A stretch of DNA of 64,000 nucleotides from Osedax fenrisi. Its lineage: Eukaryota > Annelida > Polychaeta > Sabellida > Siboglinidae. The position numbers were made by a program, and so were the translations under genes. Location: the NCBI GenBank assembly GCA_964019155.1, contig OZ025242.1:64312948-64376947 (forward strand). Direction: 5' to 3'. Shown here piece after piece: positions 1 through 12,195 of the stretch (its first letter is position 1; each line of letters opens with the position of its first letter). Under the pieces are notes generated by a model. It was not told the origin of the DNA and did no database searches. It worked only from the letters and a program-made list of their open reading frames with translations.

Positions 1-59
1 AACGAGTAGCCAGCCGAGCTGTTTTATAGCGCCGTTGTCTATAGACTACCGCTAATTTG

Positions 60-140
60 ATTACGTAATCGTAGTGAGATGATCACCGCTGCTGCGGTCA
101 CGTGACCGGATGTTATAGTACGCAACTCCGTTACGTAATA
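60..140. promoter_or_regulatory. Palindromic E-box with flanking TTACGTAA motifs
   Basis: A 14-bp perfect palindrome, CGGTCACGTGACCG at 95-108, contains the core GTCACGTGAC. That core matches the known CLEAR/E-box type bound by MiT/TFE basic helix-loop-helix factors. Two TTACGTAA palindromes (61-68 and 131-138), a known PAR-bZIP or C/EBP-like site, lie on either side. This first 150 bp is GC-richer than what follows, so it may be the edge of a promoter whose gene lies left of the window. A regulatory role is inference only. Confidence 0.35.
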
Positions 141-949
141 GACGCGGTTCTATTAATAGACATCGGTATAGTAACCTATATGCGTGTACTGGTGATGATG
201 TATATGTAATACCTAGGTATATCCGGTAATTTATTTTTATATGTTAGATTTCTAAGAAATATGTAATTAGGTATGATCTAATTAATAAAAAATCATTAAT
301 AAAAAATATATATTTAGGTTTATATATGTTATTGTAACCTAATTATAGATATAAATATAAATATGAAAATATAGTAGGAGATATATATTCATTTAAAATA
401 TATTAATTGGAACACCATGGAAAATTGTATTTGGTAACTTAAGATTTTATGATAACATATACTTGATAGGCATAACGGATGATAGCAACTCGTTTATAAA
501 CTAGTAACCTATGTAAATAAAACAAATTAAACCTGCGTAACTTATTCTTTCAACTCTAACCTATGGATTACAAAATCGAAATTTTTCCAAAAGTACTCGA
601 ACACATTTTTTAAAGATTTAACAACAAATCATACAGAAAAGTAATGTGTATAATAAACTAAAAAGAAAGACAAATGTTTCGCATACAGATTGATATAAAC
701 AGTAAGACAATACGAGACCCTTTTAAAAATATCAACAAAACAAAGTTATATCGAATAAGTATAAGTTATGACACTATGCAATGATAGGTTAACCTAATTC
801 TATTTTGTTAACCCGAATTCCTCGAGAATATCCTATAGGCCTATAAAACGTAATTTGAACGAAAGTATGAATAATTATACAGTTAAGCTGGATGAGAGAT
901 GCATAGGTACAAACCAGATAGGTGGAGATGCCTATTGTTATTGTAATAG
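141..949. other. AT-rich noncoding stretch
   Basis: No open frame of note, no recognisable domain and no clear repeat boundary. The sequence is dominated by short A/T runs. Confidence 0.6.
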
Positions 950-1298
950 CCCAGCAAACAGTAAAAGCAGCATAATAGCATATGCTAGAGCCTCAAATGT
1001 TTACATTGTGCTATTATGCTGCTATTAAATGTCTATTATGCTGCTATTAATTTGTCATAATATTATGCTGCTATTATGCTGCCATTATGCTGATATTAAT
1101 TTTAAAAGTATATTATGCTGCTATTATTAGAAGAGCAGCATAATATACTTTTAAAATTAATATCAGCATAATGGCAGCATAATATTATGACAAATTAATA
1201 GCAGCATATTAGCAGCATAATAGACATTTAATAGCAGCATAATAGCACAATGTAAACATTTGAGGCTCTAGCATATGCTGCTCTTACTGTTTGCTGGG
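950..1298. mobile_element. Fold-back (long inverted repeat) element
   Basis: The left arm beginning CCCAGCAAACAGTAAAAGC is the reverse complement of the right arm ending in CTTACTGTTTGCTGGG. The arms, about 170 bp each, meet near 1124-1130. Both are built from short internal repeats of the type GCAGCATAATA and differ by small indels of these repeats. No coding sequence lies inside. No convincing target-site duplication is visible next to the termini. The structure resembles a fold-back or MITE-like non-autonomous DNA transposon. Confidence 0.6.
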
Positions 1299-3646
1299 AG
1301 AGGTGATATCTCCACTGTTTACGAGCTAACAAATTAAAGTACATTATTTTAAAACTGACTCACTATGATGTTATGACTTTTCCTACTTCGATGTTATTTG
1401 TATACACGTGATCTTCATATGTACATATTTTGTATTACTTACTAATTACAATAGTTTAAAAGCACACAACACTAGACGAATAGTATCACGTAACATTATA
1501 TATATATATATATATATATATTCAGTGTAGGGTAGTACAGCATTATATATATGCAATTGTCAGTACTATTTGATATCCATGTACACAAGATGAAATAAAT
1601 GTTGTTGAAAATGTGCAAAAATAATTAAATTTACAAAGTGAAAGTGCTATTTATATAGTATGGGAGAACAATAATACTAGGTAAGCCTTTTTTTGCAAAA
1701 ACTTATACTACATCCAAAATACTATAGTTAAACATCATGTTAGGCATCAAACATCGTTAGTATAATATAATTAATAAATGGGATCATTTTTTTTCTTCAA
1801 AATTATGTCAGAAAATGTGTACGGAACAATTAAAAAATGGCGCATGTTACCTCAAGAAAAAGAGGGAGCTGAGTCACTTTAATTTTATTTAAAATCTTAA
1901 ACACATTATGTATAGTTAGAGTTTATTAGTTGAAATATAGATATATATCTTAAATTATAAATATACCATATACACCGTATGGTGTTATAATATGTAAATT
2001 ATAATCCATATTTAATATAATTGTATCGATTATCATTCATATATTAAATATAATATTCATACAATATTAAATATTATGTTTAATGATTAAATTAATATTA
2101 TTATAATAATTATATTAAATATAATATTTAATTATATAAACTATAATAATTATAAATTATTTATCATAATAATCGAGAATCAGCGAGTGATTTAAATAAC
2201 GAAAGTGAGATTGTAACTAGATTATTTAATTTGATATATTTGAAATATATATTCTATAGATTTATGTAGGTATAACAATGAGATTTTTTGTATTGATGCT
2301 AATATAAAATAATTAGTACCATTGGAAAGAGCATGAAAAAGTAATATAAGAGTCATATATTAATATTTTGATCACACATTAAAAAAAAGTTATAGGTCAA
2401 AAAATGGAAAATTTATTAGTATAAAATTAGCCAATATTTACATGTGAAGTATACAAATTGTTTGGCCATAAAAATAAAATTTAATGTACAGAATTCATTA
2501 ATTAATATTATACATCAATTTGTTAACAGATTGTTCTCTTAAATATATTCTATGATATTTAATTATAAAAAGTATATATTTTTTTTTAAATGATCAATAT
2601 TCTACTGGTCATTTATTTTTTTAATATTTTTTTTCTTATAAATTATTATTAGTTATAAAATATATTAAAAAAATTATATTACTTTTGCAAAATATTTTTA
2701 ATTTTGTTCATAAAATTATATTTTATATAAATAAATTTTCTAGCATTATTTCCGTTAAGAATAACCTAATTAATATGTATATATACAATTAATTGAATAA
2801 TAGTTATCTATAATGTATGTATTTAAATTTCCATTTTAAATGGTCTGTATCCAATATAGCAATAGTATTTTTTGATTACTAATATATGGGGTTAAATTTA
2901 AAATAATCGTTTCAGTTTTTTCACACTGGTTTACATCATAATAAATAGTAAGAATGAAAATATGGTATATAATATCAGATACATTATTAGCAAAACCTAC
3001 AGGAGCCATATTAGATATTCTCATCTTAAATAGAATATTTATGTATATGTATTTATAAAATCAAATGAATAATATTTATGTACAATGAAAGTATTTAAAT
3101 TTTATTTTAAAAGAGATAATATTAATATAAATGATTTTTCAATATCAGAATTACATAATTCCGTTAGAAGCCTCCAATCTTTTATTTGCATTACAGCTGG
3201 CCGCAACATTCATCTGAAGTTTCATACATCACCTATATAGTTGATAAGTGCAGTAAATTAATAAGGGACAATATTTAAAAATCTATATAATATAGGAATT
3301 ATACTCAAAGATGATTAAATGGTTTTGGGAGATCTATTATTGAGTTAACCTAAATTTGTTAACAGAAGAATTCCATAATTCCGGTATCTTTTCACGGCTT
3401 TGTTTCCAATGTTTATAGGCGTTAGCAGCAGGCCGCAACATGCTTCTGCTGTTCATACATCACCTATAAAGTAGAGGACGTTACTGTATCAAGGGGGTAT
3501 TAGTGACAATAACAGATGTTCAAATCAATTTATCAAATATCATTATAATAATTATCATTAATATAACAGTTGCTTCATTCACCTTATCCCTATCAGTAAT
3601 TATATTACTTATATTATTAACAATATCATATTCAATAAAGTGTACA
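1299..3646. other. AT-rich noncoding DNA with a degenerate duplicated segment
   Basis: There is a (TA)n tract around 1498-1520 and no supported gene. Two related segments, about 3150-3240 and 3365-3480, share the order CATAATTCCG, GGCCGCAACAT and TTCATACATCACCTATA, so a segment of about 100-200 bp has been duplicated here. Confidence 0.5.
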
Positions 3647-4493
3647 GTGTACACTAAGAGTGATCATTCAGCTGAATATGGGTCCTCCAATACTTGTTAA
3701 CTTGGAACTTATAAAATAATATATAAAAATAAGTCAAAACAATTTTTATTAATTTTTGACCATTCTAGGGCTCGCGATAATTCCTAGAAGAATAAGAAAT
3801 TTAACATGGGAAATTTTAAAAATGACTAAAAAGTGACTTTTAACCTACTAATAATTTTTTTTGTATTATGAAATTTTAATAGCACATAGATTAAATATGA
3901 TATTTATGGAAAATAAAAAAAGTTAAAGTGTTTAATTTTTATCCTATAAATGAAATGAAATAAACGAAATTTCTAGGATTTTTTTTAAAATTCTAATATA
4001 TTAACGAATTTTTTTTTTTTTACAATTTATTTATATCTTATTATATGTCTATATAATCTAAAAGGTAAAATTAAAAAAAAAATATTTAATTTATAAAAAT
4101 ATAATATTTATACCACTTTTACTATATTTTTTGTGAAAAATCAAGATTTTTTCAAAAAGGTATAAAAAATAAACCAATATTTTTTTTTCACTTTTTATGA
4201 TATTTTTTAGAAAACAGATATCATATATACTATAATGAGAGCTAGTGATAATTTTTTTTTAAAGAATTAAGTTGTATCAACCATTTTCATATATTTTCGT
4301 ATATTTTGTGTTATAATGTATTTTTCTATAATACTTTTCAATGTAATTTTGTACTAATTTTTAACGGTCTGTCGCGTCGTCAATATGATCTCAAATTGAA
4401 TAATTTGTTTTGCATGTGTCTCAAAACATCTTCCTTTACCTTAGAATCACTGATCAAAAAAAATGTTATCCAATGATCACTCTTAGTGTACAC
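3647..4493. mobile_element. Putative Tc1/mariner-like non-autonomous element with 22-bp inverted ends
   Basis: The 22 bases at 3647-3668 (GTGTACACTAAGAG followed by TGATCATT) are an exact reverse complement of 4472-4493. If TA is taken as the target duplication, the ends begin CACTAAGAGTGATCATT at 3652 and finish at 4488, which fits the Tc1/mariner style of insertion. The interior is AT-rich with no transposase frame. The class is inference from the TA flank; the inverted repeat is directly visible. Confidence 0.45.
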
Positions 4494-4529
4494 CCCCCCA
4501 TTATAATCGCAGCGACACTAATTTGTAAC

Positions 4530-5337
4530 TGGTAGTCGTGTACTACTGCATAAAGGAATATTATTATCTTTTAATCTTTGAAATAAAATGTTATGATTAA
4601 TTTTATCAAAAACTTTGGAATCACCTAAAAATGCTACGAACATATTAGTGTTATTATTATAATAATCTGTTTAATATTAAGGGCAAACACTTTTCAGTAC
4701 CAAGATTTTTTTTAAAGCAAAATTGATTATCCATAGTAATTAATAATGAAGATATTCTATTATGTATCACCTTTTCAATTATTTTACAGATAATATTAGA
4801 TATACATATAGGCCGATAATTAGTGGAATCATTCGACCTTTTATTTTTATTTTTAACTATAGGTAAAATATAAGATAAAATTAGCTTCTTCGGTAAATAC
4901 GAATGCCGCAACATATTATTAATTAGTAGCATTATTAATTCAATTACACAACTATTCGCGTGAGAAATGTTCTATAGATATTCCATCAGGGCCTATAGCT
5001 TTACCCCCTTTAATTGATTTAATTATAGATGAAATTTCAGCATAGTTAGTATATTCAATGTCATTAACATTAATAGTATTGTAAGGATAAGGTAGGATCA
5101 GTAGTACTGTTAAATAAATTATTAAAATAATTATACCAGAATTTAGTAATATTAACTATACCTTATTCATTTTCAATGTTATTTTGTGCGGAAGAGTTTT
5201 TTTTCTTCAGATTGTTTGAAATCACCTTCCAAAAATTATTACGATTTTTAATTAATTTTAAAGCAATCTTATTAGATTCTGATTGATTAGATATCAATTT
5301 ACTACGTCGCAACTCGTATTTGAAATTTTTTCTCGAA
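4530..5337 (-). pseudogene. LINE reverse-transcriptase fragment (broken)
   Basis: Read on the minus strand, this fragment corresponds to the middle of the LINE at 58706-61560. It runs from the linker after the endonuclease (residues like NNFWKVISNNLKKK) into the reverse transcriptase (GPDGIS, NYRPICISNIICKIIEKV, NQFCFKKNLGTEKC), ending shortly after the first catalytic Asp region. That region is altered: the expected FLDASKAFD reads FLGDSKVFD. The longest open stretch is 91 codons (4657-4932). There are in-frame stops and at least two frameshifts (near 5060 and 4680). Both ends of the element are missing, and the YADD motif is not present. It is a dead fragment of the same LINE family, a separate older insertion. 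Confidence 0.8.
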
Positions 5338-5338
5338 T

Positions 5339-5370
<32 letters not shown>

Positions 5371-7559
5371 TAGAGTATATAAATATGGTATGTGTATAAG
5401 ATAGATGGTGAACCTTATTGGGATTTAAGAAAGCATGCCCGGAGCTTGCCTCTTTAATGCTACCATGGCAACCCCCACAACATCTGGTGCACACAATATT
5501 TCTCTCATTTCTAGTATCTAGGGAGTGTTCTGTTAAGTTAATGCAGTTAACCACATACATTCAAATATACTATATATATTATAGTGAGCGATATTTTCAA
5601 AAATAAAATCCACTGTTTCGATTATTTAATATTAATTTCATCTCAAGTATTTGCTGTCATAAGTATAACAGCTATTTGAAACTTATAAATATATTCAACT
5701 AATTAAAATTAATTTTTATTGTTTTCTTAAAATATAAATTATAAATATTAATAATTATTTGATTATATTATTTAAAATATTTATCGATTAATTTTATGAG
5801 TACTACTTTCATCTTCATTAATATCTCATAATTTCTCTGACTGTGTACTGTTTTACATTTTAGTTATTTTAAGATATCCAATATCAGAATGAATAGTTAC
5901 TAACCCATTATTCAGTAATCAATTATATCACAGACTACATACTTAATATAAGTCTGCTTAATAATATAAGCATTCAGTGAATTTAATTGCTCCATAATTA
6001 ACTGTTAGTGATGTTAATGTAACTGTAGTAATCTGTACAGACTGGTGATATAGCTAGACGATGTTTATTTAAGGTAATGGGGCTGATGTTTTACAGATAT
6101 TTAAATGTTTTAGTAAATGTTAACCAATCAAGTGTAATCTATTCATTCTGAAATATAACCAGATATATAAGGAGTAATTCCCAGGTGAAACTATAGATAA
6201 CTGTTAAATCCAATTATACAATTAATTAAAATTAAGATATTCGAGATCGAAATGTATAAATAGTAAGTTTTTATTTAAATATTATTATTTTATTTCAACA
6301 CAAAATATGTAAACAGTAGTGCATGGAAGTTCTAATTTGTAGATGTGGACAATGTATTATAAAAGGTATTAAGGGACATCAGTTTCATGGGATCATGTGA
6401 AGTATTCACTGAATATGTTAGTCTTTAGGTTCACTTTAAATAATTAACTATTAACAGTATTATAATTTAAAAACATATTTAATTATATTCATATTAATTA
6501 AATATTTATATCTAATTGTTTTTATTATATACACATCATTATATATATATATTAATTGTTTGTTAATTTTGTTAAGGAAATTTGTAATAGTATTAATAAT
6601 TAACAAATATAATATTTAAACACATTTGTATTTTATACATAAAGTGTATTCAGTATCCAGATGTAATTATAATTTTATTTTTAATTAATCATTGACATTT
6701 TTAAAATTCATTGACATATCCATCTTAACACATCATAATGGAGGTATACTAAAGGAATATAATAAATTATCCAGTATTTACATATTAAATATATTTATAA
6801 TAGAAGACCGCTATGACCCGGGTGATATTTTTTCCGGTATTTCGTTATATGATAACATGATTCGATCCGAAGTTTATCACATATTTTATAACATTTACTT
6901 ACATATATGTAAAATAGATAAAAAGTATTAATAGAAATTAGTGAATTTATTAATAATTTTTTTAAATATATGCAGAACCGTTAATTAATTTATTAATTTT
7001 AAATAAAGTAATTCAGTATTCTGAATTACCCATTTAATACGAATTTGGACCTATAAATAGGAGCCACTTAACCTCGTCAAGGTATCGTATACTAAGTGGA
7101 TTTTGACTAACATGAGCAATGTGAGATTTACAGGAATTTCAACCTTAAAGTTTTATATTAAGCATTGTATGCGTTTTTAGTTGTATTAGAATGAGCTGAT
7201 GTCAAGCTGGTATGATAGGTAAGTTAAAATATTCTAATAAAATTATAATGTATATTTATTATTAAATTATTTTAATAGGAAAAGATGTTATACTAGAAAG
7301 GAAGTTATTACATTTTCAAAGAAGAATATTCCATCTATATTTCATATGTACTGTATTGTATAAGGGAGAACTTGATAGTATAATATATAAGATATAATTT
7401 ACTTGATTATTTGGATTTAATTATAAAGCTATTAATAAAATAGAGAAATATGACACACTAAAGCTTCTTTAAGTAACTATGTAATACCACGCTGACGAGT
7501 ATACAATACGTATAATTCATATGGAAGATAAGATTATATCTAAGGGAAATTGTTCAACT
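5338..7559. other. AT-rich noncoding DNA; small GC-richer island
   Basis: There is a (TA)n tract at 5339-5365. The stretch 5405-5560 is noticeably GC-richer and open in one forward frame for about 60 codons, but without an ATG start or recognisable motif; it might be an eroded exon. The remainder is AT-rich with no supported gene. Confidence 0.45.
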
Positions 7560-8130
7560 CATTTTAAAAATACCTAATAAAAATTTGAATTTGAAATATC
7601 TGAAAATGATAATAATAAAATTTCAATGGAAATATTAGTAATCGATTAGCTTTAAACAAATTCTGTTTAGGAGAAAATGTAGTATCTCAAACCAAGATAA
7701 TGATGATAATATCAATAACCATTCGACTAGTAAAGCCTATAAAACGTTGAATTTTAGTGCAGATAAAACAAGTACTGACCATTACGATTACTACAGTATT
7801 GCCTGTTTAAAGATATCGTGGAAGTGAAGCGGCCGGTTCAAGTGTATGTATTGAATTCCACGGATATACTGGATTTATTAGACCACTAGACTTCATGTTA
7901 CATACGTTTCCTTGAAATAAGATATCACGGATAATCTTACTTTCTCCCGTAGAAAAGACTCGAGCAGCCTACCAAGTACGTGGTCATGCGTGAGAAGAAG
8001 TACATAACATGTTCCACGTTAATACACAAGCCAGCACCGAATACATGTAGATAATCTTCGTGTATTTAGTGTATGCAAATCTAGAGTGGTTGTCGACTAC
8101 AAAGATATCCAGGGTGCATCCGGTAATTGT
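7560..8130 (+). other. Possible eroded coding remnant, unrecognised
   Basis: Base composition rises here, and two forward frames are open in turn (about 7610-7755 and 7690-7825) with protein-like, Asn/Ser/Asp-rich content, broken by stops and a frame change. No domain or family is recognisable. This may be an old gene or transposon remnant, or chance. Confidence 0.2.
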
Positions 8131-8884
8131 GTGCAAACTAGTGCCAACATATAAATACAGATTGGGCAGCTAATCATGGGGTATAAATCAGATATGGCAC
8201 ATTGATAATTATTATTGTTCTATAAACCGTAACCAGATACATTAAATATTACATAAAATATTTAACAATAAATATATATATATATAATATATACCTTAAA
8301 TTTAAAAATAAATATGTATATATAGATATTATAAATTAATATATAGTTTGAACCATATAAAGAATATTTTAAACCTAAACATATATGTTTAGTAAGCAAT
8401 ATGATGAAAATTATACAATTATTTTATTACATATGGAAGTCAGGTAAAGCCATGAGAAAAAATTTAATTCGTTTTTATAAATTATAAAAATAAATTTTAG
8501 GTTATTATGTAATATTTATATGCTTGCATTTTATAAAGATGTGAACAATAAATTAATTCTTATTGAAAGTACTTCATTCTTATTATATCAACTAGAACCT
8601 TTATAAGGTTCTGGTGGACCAATGTACAATATCATAATGCATGAATTAATTGTAGTAATAAATATAATTAACTAATTAGTAATGTATACAATGAAATCAT
8701 CAGTTTAAATGAATTTTTATAAAATAAAATGTATGTAAATTATCGAAAATTAATTTAGCCTCATATTTAATATATCATAATACAAGATCACAAGTAACTA
8801 AATACAATATAACAGATATAAAAATGTATACGATTAACACGCAGTTTTTATACTAGTTAGAGCCTGAAAATAAATACAATAATA
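8131..8884. other. AT-rich noncoding stretch
   Basis: No open frame, repeat boundary or motif that can be supported. Confidence 0.5.
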
Positions 8885-9235
8885 AGAAGAACCGTAAGAG
8901 GCATGATTTTAAGCTGGAGGAAAAACAGAGGAATCTTGAAGAAAGGGAAGAGTTGAAATAGGATTAAAACTTAATCCTTCGGCACCTCAGAAGAAACTAA
9001 AAATAATGATGGAAGAAGAAACTGATACACCTGATATTAGTGATGGTCAGAGTTCATTAGTGGCCAACTACTCTAGGCTATATTTAAGGTTGTACATGAA
9101 TTAGATATCCCTAAAAATTGGAAGATTGGTAAAATAATTCTATAAAAAAGGATCCCTAGATACATTTAACTTCAGACCAATCACGCTCCTTTGGAACGCT
9201 ATATTAGCTTTACTCCAGTGTACTAGGAAGTAAGC
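8885..9235 (+). pseudogene. Eroded retrotransposon-like coding remnant
   Basis: The first part (about 8890-8960) reads as a Lys/Glu-rich, coiled-coil-like piece (KLEEKQRNLEEREELK). About 9105-9210 then reads ELDIPKNWKIGKIIL, a stop, and KKGSLDTFNFRPITLL. This strongly resembles the region just before the first catalytic motif of non-LTR reverse transcriptases, where a WK..KI..I.KKG pattern is followed by NYRPI.LL. Stops and frame changes interrupt it. The wording differs from the LINE at 58706, so it is probably from another family. What lies outside the RT-like stretch is uncertain. Confidence 0.45.
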
Positions 9236-10142
9236 TGGTAAAGTTTGCGGTCGATCTGAAGTGGATCTAAGAATACATAGGTTTAATTCCTGCTATTATC
9301 ATAATATGTATGTCGTAATATTTATGAAGTATTCCTTTTTAAATAATGATGAATAATATATGTTTTATTAGAATCAACAGAATGTAAAAAGTTTTAATAA
9401 TCATATTATCTGCAATTAATAAATTATTATAATATTTTTATTATAAATTGTATTGTCTTTAGATAGGTACGCAAATATAATGCAAATAATGTGTTAGATT
9501 TGTAAAACATGAATTTTAGTGATTTTATTTATTATGTTATAAGAATCGATGTAGTAAGAAATAGTATATATAAGTAAGACATAATTTTCCAATATTATAA
9601 TTTTAAGGACATCGAAAGATAATATTACCATTTATAATAAGAAAATAGAGTACCCGAGCGTGATCAATCAGCTTATTAGACTACACTAATCCTTAATTTA
9701 AATTTTTACAATTAATTTATTCTTGCTATTTAAAATATAATAAATACTCCTTTGTTTGTTTATTACATAAGTATTATTTATACTCTGTGATTATTACTCA
9801 CTATATATAATTCTATCGTCATTAACATTGAATTGATCTATTATTATGTTAAACAATATATATTAATAATTTTTTAATTTCTGACATGCATTTTCATAAG
9901 AAGAAATAGCATTTCAATCATTGTAATAAACTTTTATATATTTTTTCAAATTATAAATGTTAATTACTTACATTACTTTAATGTGTATTCAATTACTTTG
10001 ATTACTATTTATATAACAAATTATTAAATTTAATATTCATATATTATTCTATATTATATATGTTAATTGTATGGGTCGTATATAATGAATAATGATCATA
10101 AATAATTGAAAATAATATAAATAAATATCAACATTCTACAGA
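9236..10142. other. AT-rich noncoding DNA left of the tandem array
   Basis: Extremely AT-rich, no supported gene or repeat. It ends where similarity to the 3,104-bp unit begins. Confidence 0.5.
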
Positions 10143-10345
10143 ATAAGAAAGTAGACTTGTATGTGTCGCTTCACTTAACCTCCGACGTACAGTCCCTTCT
10201 GGAGGACCTCTGCGCTTGGATGGACGACCTAGTCAAAATAGACATAGCCGCTCTAAAACCTAGGCCCGTAGGCATCACAGAAGTGTTATGTGTACAATGT
10301 ACAGCGTACATCTGTAGTGTATACTATCTCAGGGTATTTCTCTGA
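10143..10345 (+). pseudogene. Truncated, diverged copy of the array's first frame
   Basis: This stretch aligns with about 42 codons of the array's first frame, starting at LYVSLHLTS and ending at the Gly-Ile-(Leu/Thr)-Glu region. It then jumps directly to the sequence found about 1.05 kb further on in complete units (TACATCTGTAG, then TATCTCAGGGTATTTCTC). The rest of frame 1, all of frame 2, the A-run and frame 3 are deleted. Of 42 compared codons, 10 change the amino acid (mostly conservatively, such as E/D, I/L and V/I) and 4 are silent. The adjoining noncoding sequence differs much less, by roughly 4%. The open frame continues by chance into the joined noncoding sequence. Confidence 0.8.
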
Positions 10346-10900
10346 TAAAAGTTCACAATTTCTCATTTATTTATTATATTCAATAAAAGTAGAGTTACCT
10401 CTTTGTATAATATATATCAGGACATCTCTTCTCTAGCTACTGGCATGCTAATTTTAGTTTTTTATATATCTTATGTTTTTTTATATGATTCAGTAATATA
10501 TTTAGCTTTTAATGACTTCTAGATAATATACTGAATAATAAATTATTTTACAATTATACCATAATAATTCTGCTACATTAAACAACCAGTGAAAATTGTA
10601 TTACAATATATATTAAATATTAACAAAGTTATGTGCATTTTAATATTAAATCTTCAAAATTACAACATATATCTCATATTTTACAGATAACGGAATATCA
10701 CATTTATTAAGAAAAATATGAAATAGAAATTTTGTTATGACAAAATGAATCTATTGATATATATCATATTAATAAAATGTTGTATTTACACACCTAGCCT
10801 ATATGCTATAACATATATAATATAATTATTATAATTATTATAATAATATTTTTAATTAATTATATAATAATTATAAAAGAAAAAATGTAGAAAGAAAAAT

Positions 10901-11020
10901 AATGCGGGCAAAGTGAAAACTTCACAATACTACTTTGAAACGCTCCCAGATGAATTAATACTGCTAATATTCCAAAAACTTCAAAAGAGTACAGATTCAA
11001 TAAGTTTTTTTAATTCATAA
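10901..11020 (+). pseudogene. F-box domain remnant, diverged unit
   Basis: A 39-codon open stretch reads NAGKVKTSQYYFETLPDEL followed by ILLIFQKL and a polar segment ending SISFFNS before a stop. The LPDEL..LIF.KL pattern is the amino-terminal half of an F-box, the domain by which F-box proteins bind Skp1 in SCF ubiquitin ligases. There is no ATG. The expected downstream Trp can be found only in another frame (KWE at about 11020), followed by a good splice donor (GTATGT). It differs from the copies in the full units at about 9 of 120 positions, four of them silent. It is probably an old exon or pseudogene carried in the unit. Confidence 0.55.
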
Positions 11021-11167
11021 AGTGGGAAGTATGTTTTTATTTTTTGTTTGTTCGGTATTATATGTTCGTTTTATATATATGTTTCAAATGTATTATATTA
11101 CTAAAATACAATATTAATAATTTTATATTATATCAGATTATAGTGATAAGTATTATATTGTTTGTTT

Positions 11168-11709
11168 CGTAATATTATTGGTATGTTTTGTTATTAACTG
11201 TTTTTGTATAGGTATATTGGTTTATTTATTTATAACGTGTTCTGTTTGTATATATATATATATATATGTTTCAAATTTATTATACAATTAAAATATAAAA
11301 TTTATAAAGTACTATTATTACAGATTTTGGTAAGATAATTAATTATTTTAATAATATATCTAATAATAAATTATTTTAAAAGCATTAGAAAGCTCAGTTT
11401 ACCCTATTTTACATCATCTTAGGCTACGGAGGAGATTTCGTAATATTATTGGTATGTTTTGTTATTAACTGTTTTTGTATAGGTATATTGGTTTATTTAT
11501 TTATAACGTGTTCTGTTTGTATATATATATATATATATATGTTTCAAATTTATTATACAATTAAAATATAAAATTTATAAAGTACTATTATTACAGATTT
11601 TGGTAAGATAATTAATTATTTTATTAATATATCTAATAATAAATTATTTTAAAAGCATTAGAAAGCTCAGTTTACCCTATTTTACATCATCTTAGGCCAC
11701 GGAGGAGAT
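11168..11709. repeat. Internal 271-bp direct duplication in the AT-rich part of the unit
   Basis: A segment starting CGTAATATTATTGGTATG and ending at AGGCTACGGAGGAGATTT occurs twice in tandem, about 271 bp apart (starts near 11168 and 11439). The same pair recurs in every full unit (14272/14543 and so on). The last unit, near 26693, has only one copy, so the pair arose before or early in the amplification. A diverged third relative appears to lie just upstream (about 11060-11150). Confidence 0.75.
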
Positions 11710-12105
11710 TTCGTACCCAAACTAGGTACACTGCCTATACGTAATAATGGGTCATATGAGAAACGCTAACTAAATGATTAATATATATGTTGTAAATTGA
11801 TAAAAGTATTTTATACTTTATAATATATATATATATAGCATAATATAATTAATAACTACTATATAAAAATATGATTCAATAAATCATATTCACTGAAAAA
11901 AAACAAAGTAAAAAAAGGTTACTTTTTTGAAAAAATAATTAACCATATGAACCGTGTTTATGAATACATATATTCATACATGTAGTTATATAGTTTATAT
12001 ATTTATAATAAATTATTATTAATATTACATACTAAAAAAGTATTACTACAAATAACTACTACACAACTATTAAATAACTATTTATATTCAACTCAGACAC
12101 TATTG

Positions 12106-12195
12106 ATGGACTCTAATGGGTATAGCTATATACGAAATGTAGATAGCAGAAGGCCACATCTCTTCACATGTATACGTGTTAGGACACACGACTAA
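12106..12195 (+). pseudogene. Possible amino-terminal leader frame of unit 1
   Basis: An ATG at 12106 opens 29 codons (beginning MDSNGYSYIRNVDSRRP) just where GC content starts to rise, ending at TAA 12193-12195. It overlaps the open region of the next frame, which is displaced by +1. This is the only ATG near the 5' edge of the coding-like block, so it may be the true start of the ancestral gene. Identical segments lie at 15210, 18314, 21418 and 24522. It is too short to prove coding. Confidence 0.3.

Noticed and set aside
3503..3700. 65-codon frame rich in Ile/Leu resembling a membrane segment
   Set aside because: Non-ATG start; the hydrophobic character follows from ATT/TTA composition, and it runs into the end of a transposon-like element.
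6692..6931. 79-codon forward frame
   Set aside because: Starts at TTG, no motif, and composition like its AT-rich surroundings.
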